Shown piece after piece: positions 1 through 8,310 of a DNA stretch of 30,006 nt. The number at the start of each line of letters is the position of its first letter. The stretch's first letter is position 1. Made by a program: the position numbers and the translations under genes. The notes beneath the pieces were generated by a model. It did no database searches and was not told the origin of the DNA. It worked only from the letters and a program-made list of their open reading frames with translations. The DNA is from a virus: positions 1 to 30,006 of the IMG/VR virus record IMGVR_UViG_3300034168_000528, one strand, 5' to 3'.

Positions 1-395
1 ACTCGAGCTTCGAGCAGACGATCGAGAAGCACGAGCGCCTGGTCGTGCTCGCCCGTGAGAAGTACGAGCGGATGTTGCGTGCCGGTGATGCCGAGGCTGG
101 GCGCTACCAAGTCACGTACAACCAGAGCCTGAAGCAATCGGTCGCCCTTCGGGAAGAGGCCGAGCGTCGGTCGGTGTTTGCTCGCGAGCATATCCGAGCA
201 AGCGAAGCCCGTGAGGCGATGCTCCGTCTGGCTGGCCTGATCGTCGAACGGCTGGACGCGCTGGGCTCGGAGTGCGGTGAGAACGCAAACCCCAAGGACC
301 CGGTGAAGGCCATCGGTGTGCTGACGGAATGGGCGCGTGAGACGCGGGAGAAAGTCGCCCGTGTTTCGGGTTCGCTGGAGGAGCCGAAGCCGTGA
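1..395 (+). CDS. Probable terminase small subunit, 3' part (continues from 29934 if circular)
   Basis: The frame is open from the first base, so the gene is cut by the window edge. A GTG at 45 is a possible but unlikely start. The visible 130 residues are highly charged and helical, with a coiled-coil-like stretch at both ends and no membrane segment. It overlaps the large terminase by 4 bases (GTGA), the usual place of a small subunit, which recognises packaging sites on phage DNA and recruits the motor. Joining the window ends adds 25 residues from an ATG at 29934 and gives 155 residues in total, a normal size for this role. The assignment rests on position, size and helical character; no family motif was recognised. 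Confidence 0.6.
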   Translation, partial: SSFEQTIEKHERLVVLAREKYERMLRAGDAEAGRYQVTYNQSLKQSVALREEAERRSVFAREHIRASEAREAMLRLAGLIVERLDALGSECGENANPKDPVKAIGVLTEWARETREKVARVSGSLEEPKP

Positions 396-2218
396 ACGCC
401 GACGAGCTCTTCGAGGAGGGCTTGGCCGTGGTCAGGCCGTCAGCCTTGAGCGACCCTGTCGCTTACCTGAAGGAGAACGTGAAGAAGATTCCGGCGGGCG
501 TGTTCGACGGCGGGTACAACCCGAAGCGTTGGCCGTGGATCGGTGAGGCTGTCCGCATCTTCAATGCGCCGACGACGTCGCGCCTGTTCATGCCCTGGGC
601 AATCGGCTGCGGGAAGACGCTGACCTTGAAACTGAACGCGACTTACCTGATGGCAAACCGCCGTGCGTCGATGGCCATCTTCCTCGACTCGCAGGACAAG
701 GCGAAGGCGTTCACGCTTAACGAGCTCAGGCCGCTGTTCGACCAGGTGTCGGATATCCGAGGCCAGATGTCCGGTGAGGACAACGACAAGTCGGGCACGC
801 TTCGGTTCGCGGACGGCTCGCTGATTCACAACCGATCGGCCTCTACGGAGAAGCACCTGCAGTCCCTGCACGTCCGCTACGTCTTGGGCTCTGAGTGCTG
901 GCAGTGGCCGAACGGTGCGCTGGCCATGAGCATGAGCCGACTGAAGGCTGCGGCGTTCGCGAGCAAGGCGATCTACGAGAGCCAGCCAGGGAACGTCGAG
1001 GGACAGGGTGCGGAGTTCTGGAAGTATTACCTGATGACCGACCAGCGGGAGTGGATGTTCGTGTGTCCGTCGTGCAACCATCGACAGCCCTGGCTGTGGG
1101 ACTACGTTCGCTTCCCAGAAGGCGCGAAGATGATAGACGGCTGGGACCTTGAGGCCGTGCAACAGGGCACGACCTACGAGTGCTCGAAGTGCCGTCACCG
1201 CATGGAGGACAACGACGAGGTGCGGACGGTCTGCAACGAGGTCGAGCGCGGCGCCGGGTTCGAGGCCACGTCAAAGGCAGAGAAGGCAGGTTACGTCGGA
1301 CTGCACGTCAACGCTCTCGCGTCTACGAGCTGGGGCTCGCTCGCGGTGGACATGATCAAAGCGAAGGAGTCGGCAGAGATGGGCGACAATATTCCTAGGC
1401 AGGTATTCAAGCAGCAGTTCTTGGCTCTCCCTTGGAGTGATGACACCGGGAGCCTCGTCGTCTCGACCGAGTCCTCGGACTATGCGATGGCCGACCCTTG
1501 GGACGCGGTGGCCGCCATCGGTCCGCGCGGTCAGATCGTGGACATGGCCGGAGCACCTGAAGGCTCGGTCAAGTTCCAGACGCTTTCCGTGGACTGTCAG
1601 GGCGACCACTTCTGGACGGTGGTCAGGCAGTGGGCACGAACGGGCCACAGCCGTCTGGTGCACTTCGGCAAGGTGCAGAGCACGGACGGGCTGACGGATT
1701 GGTCGGGCCTCGACGCTCTGGCGGCCAAGCACGGCGTCCACCCTCAGCTCGTCATGGTAGACTCTGGCGACGGCAACTCCACGCAGGAGGTCTACAAGCA
1801 GTGCGCCGTCCGTGGCTGGTACTGTGCCAAGGGTTCAGGCCAGGAGTACTTCAACGTCAAGACGAAGTCGGGCGAGACCGTCCGGCGGTTCTACGCGACG
1901 CCGACCGCGATCCATGTACCGGGCGTCCGTACGCCTACGGCTCTGGTGGTCTGGTCGAATCTCTCAGGCAAGGATTTATTCCACGGCCAGAAAGCGAGGA
2001 AGGTCTTCACGTTTGCCCGTGATGCCGACCCTGCCTACGTGGAACAACTTAACAGCGAGACCCGCGTAAGGGAGCCGGGCGGCAAGGCAATCTGGCGGTT
2101 GCGCCAGGGCGTGAAGCACAACCACGGCTTGGACTGCGAGCTTCTCGGGATGCTCATCGCGGCTCGCTGGGGTCTCATCGGACGAGACGAGGTGCAAACC
2201 TTACCCGCCCCGCAATAA
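392..2218 (+). CDS. terL: Terminase large subunit, lambda GpA family
   Basis: This is the ATPase-nuclease motor that cuts concatemeric DNA and packages it into the prohead. The 608 residues contain a P-loop-like segment AIGCGKT near residues 70-76. Two CxxC pairs follow (CPSC near 225, CSKC near 266), forming the zinc-binding insert typical of the GpA family. The C-terminal nuclease signatures VDCQGD (about 400), MVDSGDG (about 455) and HGLDCELLG (about 578) supply acidic metal-binding positions. The length fits the family (about 600-650). It starts with GTG inside the stop of the small subunit, and its own last codons carry the start-proximal element used by the next gene. The GpA family call is confident. 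Confidence 0.93.
   Translation: MNADELFEEGLAVVRPSALSDPVAYLKENVKKIPAGVFDGGYNPKRWPWIGEAVRIFNAPTTSRLFMPWAIGCGKTLTLKLNATYLMANRRASMAIFLDSQDKAKAFTLNELRPLFDQVSDIRGQMSGEDNDKSGTLRFADGSLIHNRSASTEKHLQSLHVRYVLGSECWQWPNGALAMSMSRLKAAAFASKAIYESQPGNVEGQGAEFWKYYLMTDQREWMFVCPSCNHRQPWLWDYVRFPEGAKMIDGWDLEAVQQGTTYECSKCRHRMEDNDEVRTVCNEVERGAGFEATSKAEKAGYVGLHVNALASTSWGSLAVDMIKAKESAEMGDNIPRQVFKQQFLALPWSDDTGSLVVSTESSDYAMADPWDAVAAIGPRGQIVDMAGAPEGSVKFQTLSVDCQGDHFWTVVRQWARTGHSRLVHFGKVQSTDGLTDWSGLDALAAKHGVHPQLVMVDSGDGNSTQEVYKQCAVRGWYCAKGSGQEYFNVKTKSGETVRRFYATPTAIHVPGVRTPTALVVWSNLSGKDLFHGQKARKVFTFARDADPAYVEQLNSETRVREPGGKAIWRLRQGVKHNHGLDCELLGMLIAARWGLIGRDEVQTLPAPQ
2198..2215 (+). promoter_or_regulatory. Start-proximal element, copy 1 (before gpW-like gene)
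   Basis: ACCTTACCCGCCCCGCAA lies at the very end of the large terminase gene and is followed by TAAGTAT and the ATG at 2223. It matches the 18-base pattern ACCTT(A/G)CC-N5-CGCA(A/C) found before several other genes. Whether it acts as a promoter or a translation signal is not known. Confidence 0.5.
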
Positions 2219-2222
2219 GTAT

Positions 2223-2471
2223 ATGCTCGGCATCTACGTAGGCGTTCCCGAAGACGTCCTCCTGCAATACAAGCAAGAGGCATTGGGCGACCTTGGGAAA
2301 GCCGTGACGTCCTACTCGGACTCCGGCACGAGCGTCAACAAGCAGTTCGGGCTACCCCCCGCCCAGCGTATCCAGGAGATTAACTACGCCCTATCGCGTA
2401 TCGACAGTAAGCGCTATGGCGGTGCTCATACCTCCGTGCAGAAGAACTGGGATATGCGGGTTGACCTCTGA
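2223..2471 (+). CDS. gpW-like head-tail joining protein
   Basis: The product is a small (82-residue) protein between large terminase and portal, exactly where lambda W lies. In lambda, gpW binds below the portal and closes the filled head before tail attachment. The sequence has an N-terminal helix, a short polar beta-like region containing a SYSDSGTSV segment, and a C-terminal helix containing NYALSRIDSKRY, which resembles the alpha-beta-beta-alpha layout of gpW. The ATG follows a GCAATAAGTAT leader with no Shine-Dalgarno sequence. The stop overlaps the portal start as TGATG. The call rests on gene order, size and layout; residue-level similarity is weak. Confidence 0.6.
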   Translation: MLGIYVGVPEDVLLQYKQEALGDLGKAVTSYSDSGTSVNKQFGLPPAQRIQEINYALSRIDSKRYGGAHTSVQKNWDMRVDL

Positions 2472-3943
2472 TGCGAAAGAAGACCACGCCCAAGACAAAG
2501 ACCGAGAAGAAGGGGCCGTCCGCCTCGTATTCTCAGTTCGCCAGCACGACCGACTCGGGTGCTCGGCGTATGCTGTTCATCGGTGCGGTCACCGACCAGC
2601 GTAAGGAGGTCACGTCCGGCACGCGCCTGACGATGGTCGGCACGTCCCGCTGGGCCGTCCGCAACAGCCCGATCTACAAGCAGTGCATCGACGAGGCCGT
2701 GCTGGTCTCCATCGGTGACGGCCTTGTGGCACAGTCCAACGCCAGAGACCCTGCCGTGGCCGTGGCGCATCAGAACTATTTCCGCGACTGGTCCACCCGT
2801 TGCGACCTGACCGGACGCTACAACCTGGGGCAACTGCAGGCCATGTGGATGTCCGGGGCTTTGGTCGATGGCGATAGTTTCGGCATCCTGACCAACGACC
2901 CGAAGACCGGCGTCCCGAAGGTGCAAATCCTCGAGAGTCATAGGGTGGGTACTCCGTCCGACAAGTTCGACACCAGCAACGTGGACGGGGCTTACCTCGG
3001 CACGTATGGCGAAATCACCGGCTGGAATGTCTACACTGACGGCGACAAGAAGGACCGATACGTCCCAGCCCAGTCAATGCTTCAGGTCATGGAGTTCGAG
3101 CGCCCGTCTGCGGTGCGAGGTTATCCAGTTTTGCAGTCTAGCCTGAACTCGGTCCGCGATCACCTGGAGGTCTTCTCCCTCGAGGTCCGAGCGGCCCGCG
3201 ATTCAGCGGACCATACTTTAATCCTCAAAAAGCAGGGCGGGGTGTTGCAAGATGACCCGGCCTCCAAGTTCTCCGGTGATTACAATTCCTGCGAGAAGAT
3301 GGCCAGCCAGATGGGCGGCAAGATGCTGGTGGTCGATACCAACGAGGACCTCTCTCAGCTGACCCAGACCCGCCCCTCTCAAGCGTGGATCGGGATGATG
3401 ACCGCCATCGAGCGCGACATCGTCCGCCTGCTCCCCTACGAATACCAGGTCACGCCCGGAGCCCTCGGCGGTTCCTCGGTCCGCCTAGTCGCTGGCCGCG
3501 TGTCACGATGGGCTGGCAAGTGGCAGAGCATCATCATCGACAGCCTCGACCGTATCTACGACTACGTCATCGCCGACGCCATCGCCAAGGGCAAGTTGCC
3601 CGACGACCCGGACTTCAACCGCAAGTCATGGATCACGCCCCGCGACATTACCGTGGACGCTGGCCGCGAAGCCTCGCAAGACCGTGCCGACCTGCAGATG
3701 GGTCTGACCACGGCGCAGGCCATCCTCGGCAAGAAGGGCATGACCTACGACGAAGTGCTCGAGCAGCGCGCCGTCGAGATGGAGAAGCTCGTGCAGAAGT
3801 CCAAGGAGCGGAACCTCCCGCTTTGGATGCTTTACCAGTCGGCCTTCAACTGGCTGCAGCAGGGTCAGGCTTCGAGCCAGACGCCTGACGCGGTCGCCGA
3901 CAACCTCGACCTCCCTCCTCCCCCAGAACCCTCTAATCCATGA
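2471..3943 (+). CDS. Portal protein, lambda gpB family
   Basis: The portal forms the dodecameric ring at one capsid vertex through which DNA enters and to which the neck attaches. The 490 residues carry features of the lambda-type portal family. Around residues 100-140 there is an RDWSTRCDLTGRYNLGQLQ segment, followed by a GALVDGDSFG motif. A conserved-looking PGALGGSSVRLVAGRVSRW segment lies near 330-350. The N-terminus is lysine-rich and the C-terminus is Gln/Pro-rich and probably disordered. It overlaps both neighbours, with the gpW-like gene before it and the protease after it (ATGA). The length is close to the family norm, and the call is confident. Confidence 0.9.
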   Translation: MRKKTTPKTKTEKKGPSASYSQFASTTDSGARRMLFIGAVTDQRKEVTSGTRLTMVGTSRWAVRNSPIYKQCIDEAVLVSIGDGLVAQSNARDPAVAVAHQNYFRDWSTRCDLTGRYNLGQLQAMWMSGALVDGDSFGILTNDPKTGVPKVQILESHRVGTPSDKFDTSNVDGAYLGTYGEITGWNVYTDGDKKDRYVPAQSMLQVMEFERPSAVRGYPVLQSSLNSVRDHLEVFSLEVRAARDSADHTLILKKQGGVLQDDPASKFSGDYNSCEKMASQMGGKMLVVDTNEDLSQLTQTRPSQAWIGMMTAIERDIVRLLPYEYQVTPGALGGSSVRLVAGRVSRWAGKWQSIIIDSLDRIYDYVIADAIAKGKLPDDPDFNRKSWITPRDITVDAGREASQDRADLQMGLTTAQAILGKKGMTYDEVLEQRAVEMEKLVQKSKERNLPLWMLYQSAFNWLQQGQASSQTPDAVADNLDLPPPPEPSNP

Positions 3944-4743
3944 AGTGCTTAATCAACGGACTGTCCGGGCGCGAGCCCCTGCTATGCGACCCTATCAAGG
4001 CCGCGAACCACATGAAGTACGCCGAGAAGTACGGCGTCGTGGACAGCGTGCTGGATATGTTCTTCAACCCTGTCGCCAAGCCCTACGTCACGCAGGGCGG
4101 CACGGCGGTCATCCCGCTCCAGGGCTTTCTGGGTGTCGGCCTGACCAAGTTCGAGAAACTCACGGGGGCCATGGACATGACCGAGGTAAGCGACCAGATT
4201 GACGAAGCACTCGCCAATCCTGCCGTCCAGCGCATCGCCTTCGAGATTGATTCCCCTGGTGGGACTGTCGTCGGCACGCCCGAACTCGCCGACAAGATTG
4301 CCAGCATCCCGCTGCCGACCATGTCCTACGCCAAGAAGCTGATGGCCTCCGGGGCGTACTACACCGGCTCTCAGGCCGACTACGTTCTGGCCAGCCCCTC
4401 CGCTATGGTGGGCTCGATTGGCGTGATCAGCGTGGACGAGTCCTACGACGAGGCGTTCAAGAACATGGGCCTGAAGGTCGAGGTGTTCCGTGCGGGCAAA
4501 TACAAGGCCCCGAACATCGCCGGCGAAGGCTACACGGAAGAGATGCGCGACCTCGAGCAGAAGGCCGTCGAGGCCATGCACGAAGAGTTCAAGCAGACCG
4601 TCCTCCGCAAGCGCTCGCTCGCCAACCGCGCCGATATGGAAGGCCAGATTTTCACGGGCCGAGAAGCCGCCGCCAAGAACCTCATCACCGGCTTGGCTAC
4701 GTCCTTTGCCGAAGCCCTGGCCGCGTTCGAGCAGTCCGCTTAA
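3940..4743 (+). CDS. S49 (SppA/ClpP-fold) prohead protease, gpC-like
   Basis: This serine protease probably matures the capsid during head assembly. The 267 residues include the oxyanion-region motif EIDSPGGTV near residue 103, the nucleophile region MASGAYYTG near 137, and GSIGVIS near 158. The GKYKAPN segment near 186 carries the lysine expected as general base in S49 peptidases. It lacks the long C-terminal extension that in lambda C contains the nested scaffold Nu3. A separate coiled-coil gene follows instead. The start overlaps the portal stop (ATGA), and no Shine-Dalgarno sequence is visible (CCCTCTAATCC precedes the ATG). The family call is confident. Confidence 0.9.
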   Translation: MKCLINGLSGREPLLCDPIKAANHMKYAEKYGVVDSVLDMFFNPVAKPYVTQGGTAVIPLQGFLGVGLTKFEKLTGAMDMTEVSDQIDEALANPAVQRIAFEIDSPGGTVVGTPELADKIASIPLPTMSYAKKLMASGAYYTGSQADYVLASPSAMVGSIGVISVDESYDEAFKNMGLKVEVFRAGKYKAPNIAGEGYTEEMRDLEQKAVEAMHEEFKQTVLRKRSLANRADMEGQIFTGREAAAKNLITGLATSFAEALAAFEQSA

Positions 4744-4760
4744 CCTTACCCCCTACGCAA
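4743..4760 (+). promoter_or_regulatory. Start-proximal element, copy 2 (before scaffold-like gene)
   Basis: ACCTTACCCCCTACGCAA is followed by TAGTAT and the ATG at 4767. It begins in the stop codon of the protease gene. Spacing and sequence match copies 1 and 3 closely. Confidence 0.5.
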
Positions 4761-4766
4761 TAGTAT

Positions 4767-5165
4767 ATGACCATCGAAGAACGCTTCAAGGCCGCCGAGG
4801 CCGCTGTCGTCTCCCTCACCGCTGAACGCGACGATCTCCGCAAGACGGTCGAAGCCTCCGTGGTCAACGTGTCTGCCGAACTTGACCAGGCTAAGGTCGA
4901 GGCCGCCGCCCAGGCTCAGAAGGTTCAGGAACTGGAAGCCGCTCTCGCCGAGGCCAACGCCAAGGTCGCCGAGCTCGAAGCCTCCAAGGCCACCGCCTCT
5001 GCCGAAGCCGCCAACATCCTCGCCGCCTCTGGTGTCGAGCCTGTCGCCGCCCCGGTCGCAGCCGCTGCCGTCGGCTCCATCGCCGAGCAGTACGCCGCGA
5101 TGCCTGCCGGTCCTGAGCGCCGTGCCTTCCTCAAGAAGCACAAGGCCGTCCTCTTCTCCAAATAA
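4767..5165 (+). CDS. Probable capsid scaffold protein (coiled coil)
   Basis: The product is 132 residues, very rich in Ala, Glu and Lys, with a predicted continuous coiled coil over roughly residues 5-80. An Ala/Pro/Val linker follows, then a basic C-terminal tail (ERRAFLKKHKAVLF). This layout, a long helix ending in a short basic capsid-binding tail, is typical of scaffolding proteins, which direct coat assembly and then leave or are proteolysed. It sits between the protease and the major capsid gene, where lambda-like phages encode the scaffold. No enzyme motif is present. A capsid decoration role is possible but fits the coiled coil less well. Confidence 0.6.
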   Translation: MTIEERFKAAEAAVVSLTAERDDLRKTVEASVVNVSAELDQAKVEAAAQAQKVQELEAALAEANAKVAELEASKATASAEAANILAASGVEPVAAPVAAAAVGSIAEQYAAMPAGPERRAFLKKHKAVLFSK

Positions 5166-5195
5166 TTTCCCCTCACTTCAACCTACTAGCTACCC

Positions 5196-6050
5196 ATGCC
5201 TAACACCATCAACAGCGCTCTGATCGTCGATACCGTCGCCGAGCTCAGCCTCACCTCCCTCTCGAACCGCCTCGCGGCCCTCGGTAACTTCGCCTCCGAC
5301 TTCTCGGCTGACGTGAAGCGCCCGAAGGACGTCGTCCAGGTGGCTCTCTCCACCGCTGGCAGCACCACGCTGACCAACCCGACCGCGTTCAACGTCATCG
5401 GCGACAGCACCCTCGGTGCCACCGCCGTCTCGCTGAACCACCTCTACCAGCCCTTCGGCCTCTCCTACGCCGACATCCAGAACGGCATCAAGCTCGAGAA
5501 GATTCTGAAGATCAACATGGACAAGCTGGCCGACTCCATCTGGGCCGCCGCTACCGCTCCGATCACCGTCGCCAACTTCGGCGCCGCCACGGTCACCGCC
5601 GCTGACTCGGCTGTTACCCCTGGCTCTGCTCAGCTGAAGGCTCTCTGGGCTGGCGTCTCGAAGGCCGGTCGCAAGACCCTCATCGTGAACCCGGGCATCT
5701 ACTCCCAGCTCATCCCGACCAGCACGACCTCCCTCCCGCTCTCCGCTGGTGCTTACGGTTTCGATGGTGGCGTGTTCTACGCTTCCCTCTTCCCGTCCGA
5801 AGCGAAACTGGCTGGTTTCGCGGTTTCCAGCGAAGCCCTGGCGATGGCCGCCGCCGCCCCGGACCTCGACGCTGTCGGCAACGACTTCCTCGTCCGCGAA
5901 GTGGTTCCGATCGAAGGTCTCGGCATCTCGGTCTACTACAACGTCTGGGCTGACAAGAGCACCCGTAACCTCGTCGGTTCCATGGAACTGATGTTCGGCG
6001 CGAACAAGGCGATCACGACTGGTACGCTCGCCTCGGTCTACAACCCCTAA
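5196..6050 (+). CDS. Major capsid protein
   Basis: This is the probable coat protein that builds the icosahedral shell. The 284 residues are rich in Ala, Ser, Thr and Val, with few charges and an almost uniform set of preferred codons (GCC, ACC, CTC), typical of the most highly expressed phage gene. Position after the protease and scaffold and before a strong terminator supports the role. Segments such as KTLIVNPGIYSQL and the late FLVREVVPIEGLGISVYYN strand region look like the P- and A-domain elements of HK97-fold coats. The leader CAACCTACTAGCTACCC has no Shine-Dalgarno sequence. The fold is inferred from context, since no diagnostic motif exists. Confidence 0.8.
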   Translation: MPNTINSALIVDTVAELSLTSLSNRLAALGNFASDFSADVKRPKDVVQVALSTAGSTTLTNPTAFNVIGDSTLGATAVSLNHLYQPFGLSYADIQNGIKLEKILKINMDKLADSIWAAATAPITVANFGAATVTAADSAVTPGSAQLKALWAGVSKAGRKTLIVNPGIYSQLIPTSTTSLPLSAGAYGFDGGVFYASLFPSEAKLAGFAVSSEALAMAAAAPDLDAVGNDFLVREVVPIEGLGISVYYNVWADKSTRNLVGSMELMFGANKAITTGTLASVYNP

Positions 6051-6070
6051 TCGGGGCTGAGTCCTGAAAC

Positions 6071-6095
6071 AGCCCCCAGCGATGGGGGCTTTTTT
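6071..6095 (+). terminator. Rho-independent terminator after major capsid gene
   Basis: A perfect 7-bp stem (AGCCCCC and GGGGGCT, loop AGCGAT) is followed directly by a run of T. It lies 20 bases after the capsid stop codon and probably separates high-level head transcription from the tail genes. Confidence 0.9.
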
Positions 6096-6123
6096 GTATC
6101 CCTAAATCCCTACCCACCCTCTC

Positions 6124-6495
6124 ATGTCCCTATACGGAACCTTTCTCGCAGACTATCAATTGCTCCTGGCTGACATCGGCGTCCCGGCTACGGTCGGGGC
6201 CAACCTTTTCCTCGTTGGCCTGTCCTCCCCGATGAACACCCCCAAGTTCGACGCGGGGGGCTTCACCGAGGAGAAGATGTGGACGGTGCGTTTTGCCGCC
6301 GCTACGGCCCCTTGGACGGCTTCTGATGGCCGGGTGGGAGGTCAGGTAGCCACCATCGTCTCGGGCGTCCCTATGGCCACACTAGCCCCGGGCAAGAAAC
6401 TGACGGTCAACGGGCAGGTCCTCCGGGTCAAAGGCCAGTCCTACAAGCAGGCCAGCGCCGTCATCGAGCTCACCTGCATCGACGACAACCAGTAA
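6124..6495 (+). CDS. Probable head-tail connector protein
   Basis: The 123-residue protein is mostly beta-strand, with a basic segment VNGQVLRVKGQSYKQA before a final strand ending in LTCIDDNQ. The ending resembles small head-closure or stopper proteins (gpFII-like), which have a beta-sandwich and a conserved Gly/Lys-rich loop. It is the first gene after the capsid terminator and its stop overlaps the next start (TAATG), so it opens the neck and tail operon. The leader CCCTACCCACCCTCTC is pyrimidine-rich with no Shine-Dalgarno sequence. The function is assigned from gene order and fold impression only. Confidence 0.5.
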   Translation: MSLYGTFLADYQLLLADIGVPATVGANLFLVGLSSPMNTPKFDAGGFTEEKMWTVRFAAATAPWTASDGRVGGQVATIVSGVPMATLAPGKKLTVNGQVLRVKGQSYKQASAVIELTCIDDNQ

Positions 6496-7457
6496 TGGCC
6501 AAGCAGACGGCCATCGAACCAGCCAGCCTCGCGGATTTCAACGCGGCGCTGAGGCACTTTGCCGAAGAGGTGAAGGCCGACATGGAGATGACAACCCGCG
6601 AGCAGATCAGGCTGATGTGCCGCGACGCCATGACCTTCACCCCGCCGATGCCCAAGGGCGGGGGCCGTGGCCTGAGCGCCGCCGCCCACAAGGCCGGCAT
6701 GGGTAAGACGGCCAAGGACATCAAACGCATCTTCATTCCTGCGGACAGCCCCAAGAAGGGGATGCCCGTCCTGCTGCGCCGCGTCATCAACTCTGTCAGA
6801 GGCGACGACCGACAGGCGTTCATGGAAATCTACGGCAACTTCGATTCAGGCAAGGCACGCGGCATCTCCCCGGTCATGCGTAAGATTCTGGAAGACACCA
6901 GCTGGGAGCGCTCATTCAAGAAGGCCAAGAACTACCTGAACAAGGCGAACATCTTCGGGCAAATCAGGCCGATTGAAGGCCAGACCAACGACCTGCGAGG
7001 CATCCACGACAAATACAAGAACGCCGTGAACGGACGCTGGAAGCGCAACCAGCCCGTTGGCGGACCGCAGTATATGGTCGGCTCAGTCCAACAACTCCAA
7101 GCCTACATAGCCGAACGTCAGGCCAAGGTCGGACGCGTCAAGTCCGGCTGGGCGGCTGTCCTAGCGCAGGTCCCCAAGCCCGTGACCAAGAAGGGCGTCG
7201 AGCGTAACTTCGGCGCCTATGACGCTCCTTGGGTGGACGCAAACAAGCGCTCAGCCCAGGGCGTGTTCAGCGCCAGCCGTAGCCCGGGCTTCGTATCCAT
7301 GACCGTGATGAACCTGATCGGGAACATCAACAACGTGGCAGGAGAAGCCGGGACCGAGAACCTAGTCTACGGCAACCGCGTCAAACAAATGCGTGCCGCC
7401 GTGCTCGCAAGGCTTGAGAAGACGTTGGCTCAGGCTAACGCTCGTAAGACCAAATAA
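6495..7457 (+). CDS. Probable tail completion / HK97 gp10- or gpZ-like protein
   Basis: The 320 residues begin with a helical segment in which Phe and acidic residues alternate (FNAALRHFAEEVKADME). A threonine-proline region FTPPMPKGGGRG follows near residue 55, resembling the TP-x-GG motif after the first helix of gpZ and HK97 gp10 neck proteins, which connect tail to head. The rest is basic and unrecognised and probably extends the core fold. The gene lies between a connector and the tail terminator, exactly where gp10-like proteins occur. It is longer than typical gp10 (about 110-150) and closer to lambda gpZ (about 190), so an extra C-terminal domain is present. Confidence 0.55.
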   Translation: MAKQTAIEPASLADFNAALRHFAEEVKADMEMTTREQIRLMCRDAMTFTPPMPKGGGRGLSAAAHKAGMGKTAKDIKRIFIPADSPKKGMPVLLRRVINSVRGDDRQAFMEIYGNFDSGKARGISPVMRKILEDTSWERSFKKAKNYLNKANIFGQIRPIEGQTNDLRGIHDKYKNAVNGRWKRNQPVGGPQYMVGSVQQLQAYIAERQAKVGRVKSGWAAVLAQVPKPVTKKGVERNFGAYDAPWVDANKRSAQGVFSASRSPGFVSMTVMNLIGNINNVAGEAGTENLVYGNRVKQMRAAVLARLEKTLAQANARKTK

Positions 7458-7461
7458 CTCT

Positions 7462-7899
7462 ATGGGAACCAAATCCGCCCGCCATATCGTGGAAGCCGCC
7501 GTGGCCTCCCACCTCACCGCCCAGGTCGAACTGACCGGGGTCAACATCTACAAGGGCGACAGCGCCGACACGAACGAGCTCCCCAAGGCCATCGTGCTCT
7601 GCGACTCCGCCCGCCTACCTAACGACTTCCCGGACGGCCTCGGCAACTACTCATGCACCGTCCGCGTCACCCTTCTGGACTCTGCCGACGACGTGACCCT
7701 CACGGATCACCGTGCCCGGATGGCTGCCATCGCCGGGGCCATGCAGGACCTCGAAGCGCTGCAGGCGGTGTTCACATTGCAGGCCGACGCCCACTGCTAC
7801 GACATCACCCCTCTGTCCGAGGATGAGGGGGTCAACGAGCGCTCCTGGGCATCGGTCCTAGTCTACGACATTCTGGTGGTCGTGAACCCCGAGGGCTAA
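7462..7899 (+). CDS. Probable tail terminator protein (gpU-like)
   Basis: The 145-residue protein caps the growing tail tube and joins it to the neck, judged by position and layout. Residues 1-35 form a helix and strand. A strand NYSCTVRVTLLDSADDV near residues 65-78 is followed by a helix with DHRARMAAIAGAMQDL, and the protein ends in an edge strand VLVYDILVVV. This alpha/beta pattern matches gpU-like terminators. The ATG at 7462 was chosen because the longer frame from 7393 lies inside the preceding gene and adds an implausible Arg-rich head. The last bases carry element copy 3, used by the tube gene. Confidence 0.6.
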   Translation: MGTKSARHIVEAAVASHLTAQVELTGVNIYKGDSADTNELPKAIVLCDSARLPNDFPDGLGNYSCTVRVTLLDSADDVTLTDHRARMAAIAGAMQDLEALQAVFTLQADAHCYDITPLSEDEGVNERSWASVLVYDILVVVNPEG

Positions 7900-7916
7900 C
7901 CTTACCTTATCCGCAA
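7899..7916 (+). promoter_or_regulatory. Start-proximal element, copy 3 (before tail tube gene)
   Basis: ACCTTACCTTATCCGCAA starts on the last base of the tail terminator stop codon and is followed by TAGTAT and the ATG at 7923. From the CGCAA core to the ATG it is identical to copy 2. Confidence 0.5.
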
Positions 7917-7922
7917 TAGTAT

Positions 7923-8306
7923 ATGGCTGCAATCGTCAAAGGGGTAACCGCAATTTATGGCCTGACGGGCGCAACCGTGTCCAACGCGGTCGTCCAGTCC
8001 TACACCAACGACGGCGAGTTCACGTCCGAAGCGACTATCGTCGATGAGACCGGAAAGACCGTCGCATGGCGCGGCGACGACAGACGCTGCCAGGTGAGCG
8101 TCGAGATTATCGCGAAAACGACGGCGATTCCTCAGCTTGGCGCCAACTTCACGCTGACGGTCAACACCGCTTCCGCTTACACCAGCGGCGCGGCTTCTAC
8201 GGCTTTTTCTGGCTGGGTTACCAAGGTTTCCGACAAGGGCTCGAACCGTGGCTATTCCGCAGTCACCGTGACTGCCGTAGGCTACGAAGGCGTCGTCATC
8301 GCTTAA
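7923..8306 (+). CDS. Probable tail tube protein
   Basis: The 127-residue, beta-rich protein has alternating hydrophobic and polar strands throughout, for example CQVSVEIIAK, NFTLTVNTAS and YSAVTVTAVGYEGVVIA, with Gly/Ser/Thr turns and no long helix. Small beta-sandwich proteins of this type, encoded between the tail terminator and the tape measure, form the stacked rings of the tail tube. It has its own start-proximal element, as expected for a protein needed in many copies. At 127 residues it is short for a siphophage tube, where 150-250 is common, which fits the small tail implied by the tape measure. No sheath gene is present. Confidence 0.55.
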   Translation: MAAIVKGVTAIYGLTGATVSNAVVQSYTNDGEFTSEATIVDETGKTVAWRGDDRRCQVSVEIIAKTTAIPQLGANFTLTVNTASAYTSGAASTAFSGWVTKVSDKGSNRGYSAVTVTAVGYEGVVIA

Positions 8307-8310
8307 CCGC

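Noticed and set aside
45-395. GTG at 45 as the true start of the first gene
   Set aside because: The frame is open upstream to the window edge, and joining the ends gives a better start overlapping the previous stop.
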